A DNA stretch of 7,950 bases. It comes from Lysobacterales bacterium (GTDB lineage: Bacteria; Pseudomonadota; Gammaproteobacteria; Xanthomonadales; Rhodanobacteraceae). The position numbers and the translations under genes were made by a program. The notes under the pieces are model-generated. The model made no database searches and was not told the origin of the DNA. It saw only the letters and a program-made list of their open reading frames with translations. The stretch covers positions 1 to 7,950 of the forward strand of contig JAAFHE010000146.1 in the NCBI GenBank assembly GCA_013298265.1, read 5' to 3'. Below are positions 1 through 6,627 of the stretch, piece by piece. Positions within the stretch are counted from its first letter, which is position 1. Each line of letters begins with the position of its first letter.

Positions 1-17
1 CGGCCCGGGCAGGATCC

Positions 18-1340
18 TTACGGCTGAAAACCGTCGACGAAGATTCTGTCCACCGAAATGCGGTGCACCTGGCCGTTCGAACGCGTGATGTAGACGTTGC
101 CGTCCGTATCTTCGCCGAAGCCGTAGATCGAACCGGTGGCCAGTCCCGTCAGGCGGTTCACGCCGCTGGGATCCCAGGTCGATCCGGTGGATTCGGACCA
201 CCACAGGTCGCTGCTGCAGGAATCGCCGTAGAAATAAGTCCCTCGCAGCGCTGCGATGGAACCGCGGTAGACGAAGCCGCCGGTCACTGCGCAGGCACTG
301 GTGTGGTTGTACTCGATGACCGGCGCGACCGTGGACGTGATCGACGGGCAATTCGTGCCGCTGCCCGATGTGGTGTAGTAATGCCGGCCTTCGCAGCGGC
401 TCCAGCCATGATCCAGGCCACCGACGCCATCGGCACTGACGGTGATTTCCTCGTAGTTGCCCTGGCCGACGTCACCGATGATCAGGCGATGGTCCTCGCG
501 GTCGAAGCTGAAACGCCAGGGATTGCGGAAGCCCGACGCCCAGATTTCGTCGCAGGTGTTGGACGAAGCGACATGCGGGTTGCTGGCCGGAATCGAATAC
601 TGCGCCGGCGAGATGCCACTCGATCCGCACATGTCGTTCGTGGCTGCGCTGCCACGGTTGTCGACGTCGATGCGCAGCATGTGGCCGAGCATGAAGTACT
701 GGGTACCGTTCGGATTCGTGCCACAGGTGTTGCGATTGCTGTCGGCCGGCTTCTTCCACAGACATTCCGCGAAGCCGTGCGGATTGCCCTGGTCGCCGCT
801 GTCACCTGACGACACATACAGATAACCGTCACGGCCGAAATGAATGTCGCCACCGTTGTGATTGCCGGCGAGATCGGGCAACCGCAGGATGATGGTGCCG
901 GCAGCGTTAGCAACGTCCGAGGTCAGCGACGGCACGGTATAGCGCGCGACGACCTGGTCAGGCGTCGTGCCCAGGCGCGGATCGCCGCTGGGCCGCGAAT
1001 AGAAGACGTAGAACTCGGTGTTGTTCGGCAGCGAGGGCTTGCCGAAATTCGGATGGAAGGCCAGGCCAAGCAAACCGCTTTCGCTGGCGGTCGTGACGGA
1101 AACGGTCAGGAACGCGGTCGGCAATACCGCACCGTTCTTGATCACACGGATGTTTCCGCCTTTCTCGACGACGAACAGCCGGCCGCTGCCGTCATTGGGC
1201 GCGCGCAGCGCCACCGGGGTGGAAAACGTGGTCGAGGCATTCGGCACACGCGTCAGGAACAGGTCGGCCGGTGGCGCCGCCACCGTTGGAGCCGATGCAG
1301 CGGCCAGCAGGGCGGCCGCGAAAACTGCGGTGAGGCGCAT
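18..1340 (-). CDS. Secreted PQQ-dependent sugar dehydrogenase-like beta-propeller protein (glucose/sorbosone dehydrogenase family)
   Basis: 440 residues. Residues 1-22 form a signal peptide (short basic start, Ala/Leu-rich core, Val-Ala-Ala before a likely cleavage site), so the product should be exported to the periplasm or beyond. The rest matches the soluble quinoprotein glucose/sorbosone dehydrogenase fold: GLLGLAFHPNFG at 89-100, NHNGGDIHFG at 160-169 whose His161 fits the catalytic base of the family, a Gly-Asp-rich loop near 179-186, GFRNPWRFSFD at 270-280 and GDVGQGNYEEI at 289-299. Family members oxidise aldose sugars or related alcohols with PQQ; the substrate here cannot be told. 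Eight or more Cys after residue 190 suggest disulfides. The last residues, IFVDGFQP, lie outside the propeller and resemble a short C-terminal tail. The ATG is supported by GGAG six bases upstream (1347-1350), inside the perfect palindrome GGAGATCTCC (1341-1350). A 95-base gap separates it from the preceding dehydrogenase gene, so it probably has its own promoter. Confidence 0.9.
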   Translation of the reverse strand: MRLTAVFAAALLAAASAPTVAAPPADLFLTRVPNASTTFSTPVALRAPNDGSGRLFVVEKGGNIRVIKNGAVLPTAFLTVSVTTASESGLLGLAFHPNFGKPSLPNNTEFYVFYSRPSGDPRLGTTPDQVVARYTVPSLTSDVANAAGTIILRLPDLAGNHNGGDIHFGRDGYLYVSSGDSGDQGNPHGFAECLWKKPADSNRNTCGTNPNGTQYFMLGHMLRIDVDNRGSAATNDMCGSSGISPAQYSIPASNPHVASSNTCDEIWASGFRNPWRFSFDREDHRLIIGDVGQGNYEEITVSADGVGGLDHGWSRCEGRHYYTTSGSGTNCPSITSTVAPVIEYNHTSACAVTGGFVYRGSIAALRGTYFYGDSCSSDLWWSESTGSTWDPSGVNRLTGLATGSIYGFGEDTDGNVYITRSNGQVHRISVDRIFVDGFQP

Positions 1341-1348
1341 GGAGATCT

Positions 1349-1393
1349 CCGTTACGAAAAGAGCACCGTTTTACGCCTCGTCCGGTTACGAAA
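1349..1393. repeat. Iterated CCGTTACG-like motif upstream of the PQQ dehydrogenase gene
   Basis: In the gap between the two dehydrogenase genes, GTTACGAAA occurs at 1351-1359 and again at 1385-1393. A looser copy, GTTTTACG, occurs at 1368-1375. The starts 1351, 1368 and 1385 are exactly 17 bases apart. Copies this regular just upstream of a start codon could be binding sites for a regulator of the sugar dehydrogenase. No known operator is recognised, and chance is not excluded for motifs this short. Confidence 0.35.
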
Positions 1394-1435
1394 CCAGTAT
1401 GACGTTGCTTGGCCGTGACGGCGCGCACAGCCGGA

Positions 1436-2305
1436 TCAGGTTTTTGGTCGCTTGAGCCGGATCAACGCCGAGATGTCGTCATCGGTGTGTCCACGCGCCA
1501 TGAGTTCGGCATAGTCGGCGAGCGACTTGTCGATGACGCTGCGATCCGTGCCGGCGGCCAGGGCCAGTTCGCGCACGATGCCCAGATCCTTGTGCAGCAG
1601 ACCGAGCTTGAAGCCGACGCTGAACTGGTCGGCGAGCATGGTCGCACCGCGCTTTTCGAGGAACCAGTTGCCGGCTGCGCCGGCGCCCAGCGTTGGCAGC
1701 AGCGTGGCCGCGTCCAGGCCAAGTGCTTCACCCAGCGCCAGGCCCTCGGTGACGGCCTGGGCGATGCCGGCGATGAGCACCTGGTTGACCGCCTTGGTGT
1801 TCTGGCCTGCGCCAACCGCCCCCATGTGGCTGATGCGCGCGGCATAGGCTTCGAGCACCGGCCGCGCGCGGTCCAGCGCCGCGGCGTCGCCGCCGGCCAT
1901 GATCGCGAGCTTGCCGTTCTTCGCGCCTTCGACGCCGCCGGATACCGGCGCATCGACGAAATCACCGCCCGCGCCCTGGAGCAGCATCGCGGCCTGCCGC
2001 GCAGTGGCCGAGGACACGGTGGAGTGGTCGATGACAACGCAGCCGGGCGCTGCATTCGCCGCGATCGCCGCGCTGACCGCGAGTACGTCCGCATCGGCGC
2101 TGACGCAGAGCACGACCACATTGCAATAATGGGAAATTGTTTCAGCGCTTGCGGCGACGACACCGGCATGCTCCGCGGCGAAGCGTGCGGCCTTCTCCGG
2201 GCTGCGGTTGGCCACGGCGGTGAGCAGACCGCGCTGATGCAGATGGGCAGCCATGGACCAGCCCATGGCGCCGAGGCCGACGAAACCGGCACGGATAGCT
2301 TGCAT
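1436..2305 (-). CDS. NAD(P)-dependent beta-hydroxyacid dehydrogenase (3-hydroxyisobutyrate dehydrogenase family)
   Basis: 289 residues, the usual length for the family, which oxidises short beta-hydroxy acids or reduces the matching aldehydes or keto acids in the cytoplasm. The Rossmann motif GFVGLGAMG is at 7-15. The substrate-binding motif DAPVSGG is at 118-124 with a following EGAKNGKLAIMAGGD stretch. The catalytic Lys is K171 in GAGQNTKAVNQ, and LLHKDLG at 236-242 supplies the second conserved Lys. Asn-Arg-Ser after the second strand (33-35) favours NADP(H), as in glyoxylate and succinic semialdehyde reductases; this is inference. The frame is open upstream to a GTG at 2407, but the extra 34 residues are not family-like, and the ATG at 2305 puts the Rossmann strand at the N-terminus as expected. 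No good ribosome site precedes that ATG, so the start is less certain than the function. It follows oleC by 260 bases and a terminator-like hairpin, so shared transcription is doubtful. The physiological substrate is unknown. Confidence 0.88.
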   Translation of the reverse strand: MQAIRAGFVGLGAMGWSMAAHLHQRGLLTAVANRSPEKAARFAAEHAGVVAASAETISHYCNVVVLCVSADADVLAVSAAIAANAAPGCVVIDHSTVSSATARQAAMLLQGAGGDFVDAPVSGGVEGAKNGKLAIMAGGDAAALDRARPVLEAYAARISHMGAVGAGQNTKAVNQVLIAGIAQAVTEGLALGEALGLDAATLLPTLGAGAAGNWFLEKRGATMLADQFSVGFKLGLLHKDLGIVRELALAAGTDRSVIDKSLADYAELMARGHTDDDISALIRLKRPKT

Positions 2306-2501
2306 AGGATTCAACGCGAAGAACGGGAAGGGACCGCAAGCAAAGCGCATCGCGGCAGGAATGTGCAAGTCCGCAAGCTGCTGCCTTGGCCGGATGTGCT
2401 CGGGCACGCCCCCGGTTGCGCGGTCTGCCGATCGCGCGTGCGGTCCGTTTGGAGGGGCCGCGTGTAAGCACGTGTCAGCGGTTTTGTTCCTCAGCAGGAA
2501 A

Positions 2502-2522
2502 GTCGGCGCGGCTCGCGCCGAC
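2502..2522 (-). terminator. Hairpin downstream of oleC, probable transcription terminator
   Basis: A perfect 9-bp stem, GTCGGCGCG (2502-2510) with CGCGCCGAC (2514-2522), has a 3-base loop. It starts 43 bases past the oleC stop codon. On the minus strand the stem is followed directly by TTTCC, a short T run, so it is a weak but plausible intrinsic terminator for the ole transcript. On the plus strand no T run follows. It separates oleC from the dehydrogenase gene. Confidence 0.5.
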
Positions 2523-2565
2523 CCTCAGTGCAACCGCAGGGGAGCCGGGAACCTGCGAAGTGTGC

Positions 2566-4227
2566 CTACTGCGTCTGCCTGATGCGCGTCGCGGCCCAGA
2601 CTGCGAGCTTTTCGCGGCCGATCTTTGCGTTGTGTCGGATATCGACCGGAAACTGCGGGTGAAACAGCACCTGCGCGATGCAACGCGTATGCGCAAAGGC
2701 CTGAGCGCGGTTGCGCGCCTCGGCCTCGATGCGTTCGGCCGAGTCTCCAGCCTCGCGTTCGAGCTCCAGCAGCAGCACGGGAATCTGCTCGCCGGCCGCG
2801 CCCACGCCGACCAGCGCGCTGCGGCGCACGCCGGCAATCGCGTTGAAGATCGGCTCGGCCTGTTCGGTATAGAGATCGCCGCCCGCGGCGCGGACGCGCT
2901 GCGACTTGCGGCCGCAAAACCACAGACGGCCGTGCGCGTCGAAGTAACCCAGGTCGCCCATGCGATGGACGAGGCGACCGCCGTCGCGCACTTTGGCCAG
3001 GGCGTTGGCGGCCGGGCGCGCGTGGTAGGCCTGCGTCGTGGTCGGCCCGGCGACGGTGATTTCGCCGATCTCCCCGGCGCTCAGTTCGCGCACACCGCTC
3101 CAGTCGGCGATGGCCTCGTCGGTGATCGCGACAATGCGCACGGTATTCGCTGCCAGCGGCCGCCCGACGCAGGTGCCGGCGCCGCGCTCGGTCTGCGCGC
3201 GCGTGTCGTTGAGCAGTTCCGCGCTCTCGATCACGGCCAGCGGCAGGCATTCGGTCGCGCCATAGGGCGTATAGATCTCCGCCGCCGGATCAAGCCACGG
3301 CCGCAGCCGCGCGAGGATCGCGGGAGCCACCGGCGCACCGGCGGATATCACGCGGCGCAGGCCCGGCAGGCGCACGCCGTGCCGCTCGCAATGCCGCGAC
3401 AGCGTGTCGAGCAGCGCGGGCGAGCCGAACAGCATGTCGACGCCGAAGCGCTCGATCGCGGCCACGAGCTTGCGCGGGTCGGCGCGCGCCGGCCGCGTCG
3501 GGTCCATGTCCGGGATGACCGAGGTCGAACCCAGCGCCGGATCGAACAAGGCAAAAGGTGGAAAGGTGGGCATGTTCACATGACCGGGCTGCAGCGCGAA
3601 CGCTTCGCGCAGCAGCTCGACCTGGGCGAGAAAATGCCGGTGCAGGTACTCCACTCCCTTGGGTACGCCGGTAGAGCCCGACGTGAACAGGATCGCAGCG
3701 AGTTCGTCGGGCCTCGTCGCGGCGGCCGTCAGTGGGCGCGCCGGAACCGCATCGCGTAGCGTCTGCAAGCGTTTGCCGCCCCAGCCGAACGGCCCGCCGA
3801 CCGTCACGACGATGCGCACGGAAGCGCGCGCCCAGCGCAGTACGAGACGCGCTACCTGCGCCAGCGCTATGCCGACGAACGCCTCGGGCGCGGCTTCGTC
3901 CAGGCACTGGCGCAGTGCGCGCCTGTCGATGCCAGGATCGATCAGTACGGGCACGGCACCCAGCTTGAACAGCGCGAACATCAGCACGAACAGCTCGCGG
4001 CCGGGGCGCACCATCAGCGCCGTCTTGATGCCGCGAGCGATGCCCGCATGGGCCAGCGCCGCAGCGCTGTGGTCGCTCGCCGCATCGAGTTCCGCATAGC
4101 TGATATCGAGATACGGTGGAAGCTCACTGCCGCGCGACGCACGCTGCGGCACGCGCAGCGCAATCGCATCGGGACGCAGCTTCGCCATCGCGGTCAGAGC
4201 GCTGGCGATGTTGGCGGTTTCGGTCAT
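2566..4227 (-). CDS. oleC: OleC, beta-lactone synthetase of olefin biosynthesis (AMP-ligase superfamily)
   Basis: 553 residues. OleC uses ATP to convert the 2-alkyl-3-hydroxy acid from OleD into a cis-beta-lactone, the substrate of OleB. It is an ANL-superfamily enzyme with the usual motifs in order: P-loop FTSGSTGVPKG at 181-191, PFALFDPALG around 224-233, YTPYGATE at 319-326, GDLGYFD at 424-430, hinge GRKSQRV at 439-445, and the C-terminal lysine motif PVDIRHNAKIGR at 527-538 with the adenylation Lys at about 535. The GVEYLHRHF stretch after the P-loop, the TPYGATECLP segment and the RHNAKIGREKLA end are typical of OleC rather than of ordinary fatty acyl-CoA ligases. The ATG at 4227 has AGGG six bases upstream. 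An in-frame GTG at 4254 would add nine residues and is less likely. It is a separate protein, not the OleBC fusion of actinobacteria. A 279-base gap with a large inverted-repeat element separates it from the M50-type gene upstream. Confidence 0.95.
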   Translation of the reverse strand: MTETANIASALTAMAKLRPDAIALRVPQRASRGSELPPYLDISYAELDAASDHSAAALAHAGIARGIKTALMVRPGRELFVLMFALFKLGAVPVLIDPGIDRRALRQCLDEAAPEAFVGIALAQVARLVLRWARASVRIVVTVGGPFGWGGKRLQTLRDAVPARPLTAAATRPDELAAILFTSGSTGVPKGVEYLHRHFLAQVELLREAFALQPGHVNMPTFPPFALFDPALGSTSVIPDMDPTRPARADPRKLVAAIERFGVDMLFGSPALLDTLSRHCERHGVRLPGLRRVISAGAPVAPAILARLRPWLDPAAEIYTPYGATECLPLAVIESAELLNDTRAQTERGAGTCVGRPLAANTVRIVAITDEAIADWSGVRELSAGEIGEITVAGPTTTQAYHARPAANALAKVRDGGRLVHRMGDLGYFDAHGRLWFCGRKSQRVRAAGGDLYTEQAEPIFNAIAGVRRSALVGVGAAGEQIPVLLLELEREAGDSAERIEAEARNRAQAFAHTRCIAQVLFHPQFPVDIRHNAKIGREKLAVWAATRIRQTQ

Positions 4228-4272
4228 GGGCTGCCCTGGGTTTCCGCGGAGCACGCGACGGTGGTTGGCGAA

Positions 4273-4485
4273 GCAACACCATCCCCACCCAACCCTCCCC
4301 TTGAAGGGGAGGGCTCTTGAGCCAGCTTCGTTTCGAATCTGCCAAGTGTCGGGCGACGAGGGGCCGCCCTCAGCGCCTTCACTCCCTCCCCTTCAAGGGG
4401 GTGAACGGGCAACCGCTCAGAACCATAGGTTCTGGTTGTCCTGAACGCCCAACGGGCCGGAGGGTTGGGGTGGGGATGGTGTTGC
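4273..4485. repeat. 213-bp composite element with nested inverted repeats between the M50 gene and oleC
   Basis: The ends are imperfect terminal inverted repeats: GCAACACCATCCCCACCC... at 4273-4298 and its complement at 4459-4485, identical over 26 positions apart from one extra G on the right. Just inside is a second, perfect 17-bp inverted pair (4297-4313 and 4384-4400) containing CCCCTTGAAGGGGAGGG. The left inner copy is also part of its own hairpin (CCCTCCCC 4293-4300 with GGGGAGGG 4306-4313). A further perfect 7-bp hairpin, CAGAACC/GGTTCTG, is at 4418-4434. Sequences of this CCCCACCC...CCTTGAAGGGGAGGG type occur as dispersed intergenic repeats in many proteobacteria and give spurious translations such as 'PPLEGEG'. 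I found no clear target-site duplication. There is no transposase and no convincing gene inside. It would fold strongly in RNA read through from the upstream gene into oleC. Confidence 0.8.
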
Positions 4486-4506
4486 GCGCCGCTCGAAGAC
4501 ACGGGA

Positions 4507-5220
4507 TCAACCCACCCGCGCCGTCGGCGCCGCACGCCGCCGATAGGCCAGCCGAAGCGTGACCAGCAGCATCGCCAGCGAAACGCCGGCCCAGACTATC
4601 GTCCAGACCACCGCCGGAATGCCGGTCGACTGGGCCATGCTGAGCGCGTCGGTCTGCACATTGCTGCTCGTGGACAGGCGCAGCAACGTGAACAGGCTAT
4701 TGAAGCCATCGAGCACCAATTGCAGCGCCAGTACCATGAGCAACCCGTCGCTCCAGGGCGGGCGCAGACGGTAGCCGGCGAGGAACATCGCGGCGGCCAG
4801 CGCAAGGCCCGTCGCGATACCGAACAGGTTGCGCACGAACAACAGGCAGAGCAGGCCGAGTATCAGACCCAGCGCCATCAGCAGCATGCGTGCGGCCGCA
4901 CCGCGAGCAGCGAGCAGGATCAGCACGCCGCCGAATACCGCGCTGCCGACGTAGCCCGCGCTGGAAATCAGCCAGCGCCAGCCGCCGGCGGACCAGGCCA
5001 GGCCAGACAGGTCGGCGCTCACGGTGAAGCGATGGAACTCGCCGCCGCTCACCAGCGCGGCGAGCCCATGGCTGATCTCGTGCACGAAGGTGCCGAACAG
5101 GCGCAACGGGTAGACCACGAGACCGACAATGGGTATCTGCCAGAGCACCAGCAGGGCCACGGTCAGCGCGGCCAGTCCGGCCAGTTCGGTCCAACGCCAT
5201 CCATCCGAAAACCCAGACAT
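4507..5220 (-). CDS. M50B-type integral membrane zinc metalloprotease homologue inside the ole cluster
   Basis: 237 residues, about six hydrophobic segments (roughly 12-37, 40-58 around the active site, 81-105, 109-129, 132-150, 156-174 and 202-224), so an inner-membrane protein. The zinc-binding motif HEISH is at 47-51 (HExxH), followed by GLAALVSGGE and an AGYVGSAVFGG segment near 88-98. This is the pattern of the M50B-like peptidase family (Pfam Peptidase_M50B). The later segment TDALSMAQSTGIP (about 190-202) also fits that family. Site-2 proteases of clan MM cut substrates within the membrane, but members of this subfamily are mostly uncharacterised, and the third zinc ligand cannot be assigned from sequence alone. 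The ATG at 5220 is chosen because AGGAG lies seven bases upstream; the frame opens earlier (to 5268) without such support. It sits between oleB and oleC on the same strand, which suggests a role tied to olefin production or membrane state. That link is inference from position only. Confidence 0.82.
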   Translation of the reverse strand: MSGFSDGWRWTELAGLAALTVALLVLWQIPIVGLVVYPLRLFGTFVHEISHGLAALVSGGEFHRFTVSADLSGLAWSAGGWRWLISSAGYVGSAVFGGVLILLAARGAAARMLLMALGLILGLLCLLFVRNLFGIATGLALAAAMFLAGYRLRPPWSDGLLMVLALQLVLDGFNSLFTLLRLSTSSNVQTDALSMAQSTGIPAVVWTIVWAGVSLAMLLVTLRLAYRRRAAPTARVG

Positions 5221-5227
5221 TAGTGAG

Positions 5228-5232
5228 CTCCT
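5228..5232 (-). promoter_or_regulatory. Ribosome binding site that fixes the start of the M50-type gene
   Basis: AGGAG on the minus strand, seven bases before the ATG at 5220. It is the clearest Shine-Dalgarno sequence in the ole part of the window and excludes the longer frame starting at 5268. Confidence 0.7.
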
Positions 5233-5285
5233 ACGCGCTTCTATCAGGATCGCTTCTGTACTCAGCACCAGATCTCCACAACCCT

Positions 5286-5331
5286 GGCTAAGCGCCTGCG
5301 GCGCTTAGCCGCCCCCTTAACTTAAGGGGGC
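5286..5331. repeat. Two adjacent perfect hairpins between oleB and the M50 gene
   Basis: The first hairpin is GGCTAAGCGCC (5286-5296), loop TGC, GGCGCTTAGCC (5300-5310): 11 perfect pairs. The second follows with no gap: GCCCCCTTAA (5311-5320), one central base, TTAAGGGGGC (5322-5331): 10 perfect pairs. On the minus strand they lie downstream of oleB and 66 bases before the M50 start. Neither is followed by a T run on the minus strand, so they look more like a dispersed palindromic repeat or RNA-processing structure than an intrinsic terminator. The rest of the gap (5332-5483) is less GC-rich than its surroundings and shows no gene. Confidence 0.75.
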
Positions 5332-5483
5332 TCCAAAAGCAGCGTCGCGCCACATGGAAGACCGGTGATTCGGCAAACTTTCGAACTGCTTCAAATTTTG
5401 TCGCTTCGCTTTTTAGTCGTGTCGCGTTTAAGGTCCTGCGATCTTTGTCCAAGCGTGGCGGCGATGTCGTGTATTGATTCGGC

Positions 5484-6383
5484 TCAGCCCGTGCGCTGGA
5501 GGAATGTGCGCACGGCGGGGACGAGACGTTCGTGTGCGTCTTCGAGCACGTAGTGGCCGGCCTGCGCGTACTCGTGTGCCTCCGCGCCGGGGAAGCGGCG
5601 GCGCCATTCGTGCAAGAAGGCTTTGTCGAAGACGAAGTCGCGCAGGCCCCAGCCGATGAACATCGGCCGGTCGCCGAATTGCGCGAGTTCATGTCCGGTG
5701 CGCTCGACCAGGTCCCAGGCGCGATCGCCGGGCGCGAGGGGAATATCCTGCACAAAGCGCAAAGTGGACAATCGGTTTTCCGGCGTGTCGTATGGCGCGA
5801 GGAACGCATCACGTACATCGGGCGCCATCGGCCGGGTCACGCCCCAGCGCGCGGCACCGCGCGCGAATGCGTTGTGCTTGAGGATCAGCCATTCGCCGAG
5901 CTTCGAATCACGCCCGAGGCGAAGGGTTGCGGGCAGCCGCTGGTCCTTGGGATTGGGGAATGCCGCGGTATTCGTGACGACGATGCGCGCAACGCGCTCC
6001 GGCCGGCGGCAGGCCCAGGCCAGACCGATCATGCCGCCCCAGTCGTGCACGGCCAGGGTCCAGCCGCGCTCGGGAGCACCTTCGCGTATCAGGTGATCGA
6101 CCAGCGCGTCCAGATCGTCGACGCGCGATTGCAGCGTATAGGCATAGCGTTCGTCACCGGGCTTGTCCGACAGGCCCATGCCGATATGGTCCGGAACGAT
6201 GCAGCGATAGTTGTCGCGCAGGCCGAGGACCAGGCGGCGCCAGTAGTACGACCAGGACGGGTTGCCGTGCAGCATCAGCACCGGCGGCGCATCGCGCGCG
6301 CCTTCGTCGAGGTAGTGCTGGGTCAGGCCGTTGGCATGGCTGAAACGAAGCCCGCGGAACGGGTAGTCGGGTAGGACAGGCAT
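5484..6383 (-). CDS. oleB: OleB, beta-lactone decarboxylase of olefin biosynthesis (alpha/beta hydrolase)
   Basis: 299 residues. OleB removes CO2 from the beta-lactone made by OleC and releases a cis-olefin, the last step of the pathway. It belongs to the haloalkane dehalogenase-like alpha/beta hydrolases. The oxyanion motif HGNPSWSYYW is at 39-48, the nucleophile Asp114 lies in VHDWGG, the acid Asp249 in WGLRDFVF, and the base His277 in AGHYVLED. An Asp nucleophile rather than Ser is the family signature. The start is placed at the ATG at 6383 because the following PDYPFRGLRF matches where OleB proteins begin. No ribosome site is evident before it. The same frame stays open upstream to a TTG at 6632, but that stretch runs through a tandem repeat and hairpin and looks non-coding. 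It is separate from OleC, unlike the actinobacterial fusion. The general hydrolase assignment is certain; the specific OleB call also rests on its neighbours. Confidence 0.93.
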   Translation of the reverse strand: MPVLPDYPFRGLRFSHANGLTQHYLDEGARDAPPVLMLHGNPSWSYYWRRLVLGLRDNYRCIVPDHIGMGLSDKPGDERYAYTLQSRVDDLDALVDHLIREGAPERGWTLAVHDWGGMIGLAWACRRPERVARIVVTNTAAFPNPKDQRLPATLRLGRDSKLGEWLILKHNAFARGAARWGVTRPMAPDVRDAFLAPYDTPENRLSTLRFVQDIPLAPGDRAWDLVERTGHELAQFGDRPMFIGWGLRDFVFDKAFLHEWRRRFPGAEAHEYAQAGHYVLEDAHERLVPAVRTFLQRTG

Positions 6384-6583
6384 GCGCGGCGTCGGCACTC
6401 GTCGGGCGGCCCAGGCCGCGGCCGCGAGATGATAGCCGAGCCCGCGCCGGTTTCCTGTGCCGGTCGCGGCCTTGGCAGGCCGCTGAAGCACTGCCCACCA
6501 GCGCGATTCCGAAGGGATCACGCCCGAGTCGATCGCGTAAACGATTGATTCTCGGGGTACGTGGGCAAGCTCTGCTTGCAGCG

Positions 6584-6605
6584 TTCGATTGATATTCGAT
6601 TGATA
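6584..6605. repeat. Perfect tandem duplication of an 11-bp unit
   Basis: TTCGATTGATA occurs at 6584-6594 and immediately again at 6595-6605. The second copy runs into the hairpin at 6602. A related ACGATTGATT is at 6541-6550. Just before the pair is a small 6-bp hairpin, GCAAGC/GCTTGC (6565-6579). The region is AT-rich compared with the genes. It lies between oleA and oleB and could be a binding site or promoter part for oleB; nothing specific is recognised. Confidence 0.7.
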
Positions 6606-6627
6606 AAGGAGCTTTCGCTCCTTTATC
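6602..6627 (-). terminator. Strong hairpin just downstream of oleA (possible terminator or attenuator)
   Basis: GATAAAGGAGC (6602-6612) pairs perfectly over 11 bases with GCTCCTTTATC (6617-6627). On the minus strand the 4-base loop reads GAAA, a stable GNRA tetraloop closed by C-G. It begins 18 bases after the oleA stop codon. No T run follows on the minus strand, so termination would be partial at best. It could instead protect the oleA 3' end and set unequal levels of OleA and OleB. Confidence 0.4.

Noticed and set aside
63..1418. Plus-strand open frames opposite the PQQ dehydrogenase gene
   Set aside because: The minus-strand gene has a signal peptide, ribosome site and family motifs; the antisense frames show none.
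1409..2467. Plus-strand open frame (352 codons) opposite the beta-hydroxyacid dehydrogenase
   Set aside because: The minus-strand gene has family motifs along its whole length; the antisense frame has none and spans both gene ends.
2386..3759. Long plus-strand open frame (457 codons) opposite oleC
   Set aside because: It is antisense to a clear oleC with all ligase motifs. The translation is Arg/Ala-rich without a recognisable domain, as expected from high-GC codon use on the other strand.
4208..4444. Small open frames giving 'PLEGEG'- or 'GGLGGDG'-like peptides around the inverted-repeat element
   Set aside because: These are well-known spurious translations of dispersed intergenic repeats.
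4273..4485. CRISPR array or insertion sequence with transposase
   Set aside because: Repeats are inverted, only paired and without regular spacers, and no transposase frame is present; it is a non-autonomous palindromic element at most.
5532..6374. Plus-strand open frame (280 codons) opposite oleB
   Set aside because: Shadow of oleB; no domain pattern and low-complexity composition.
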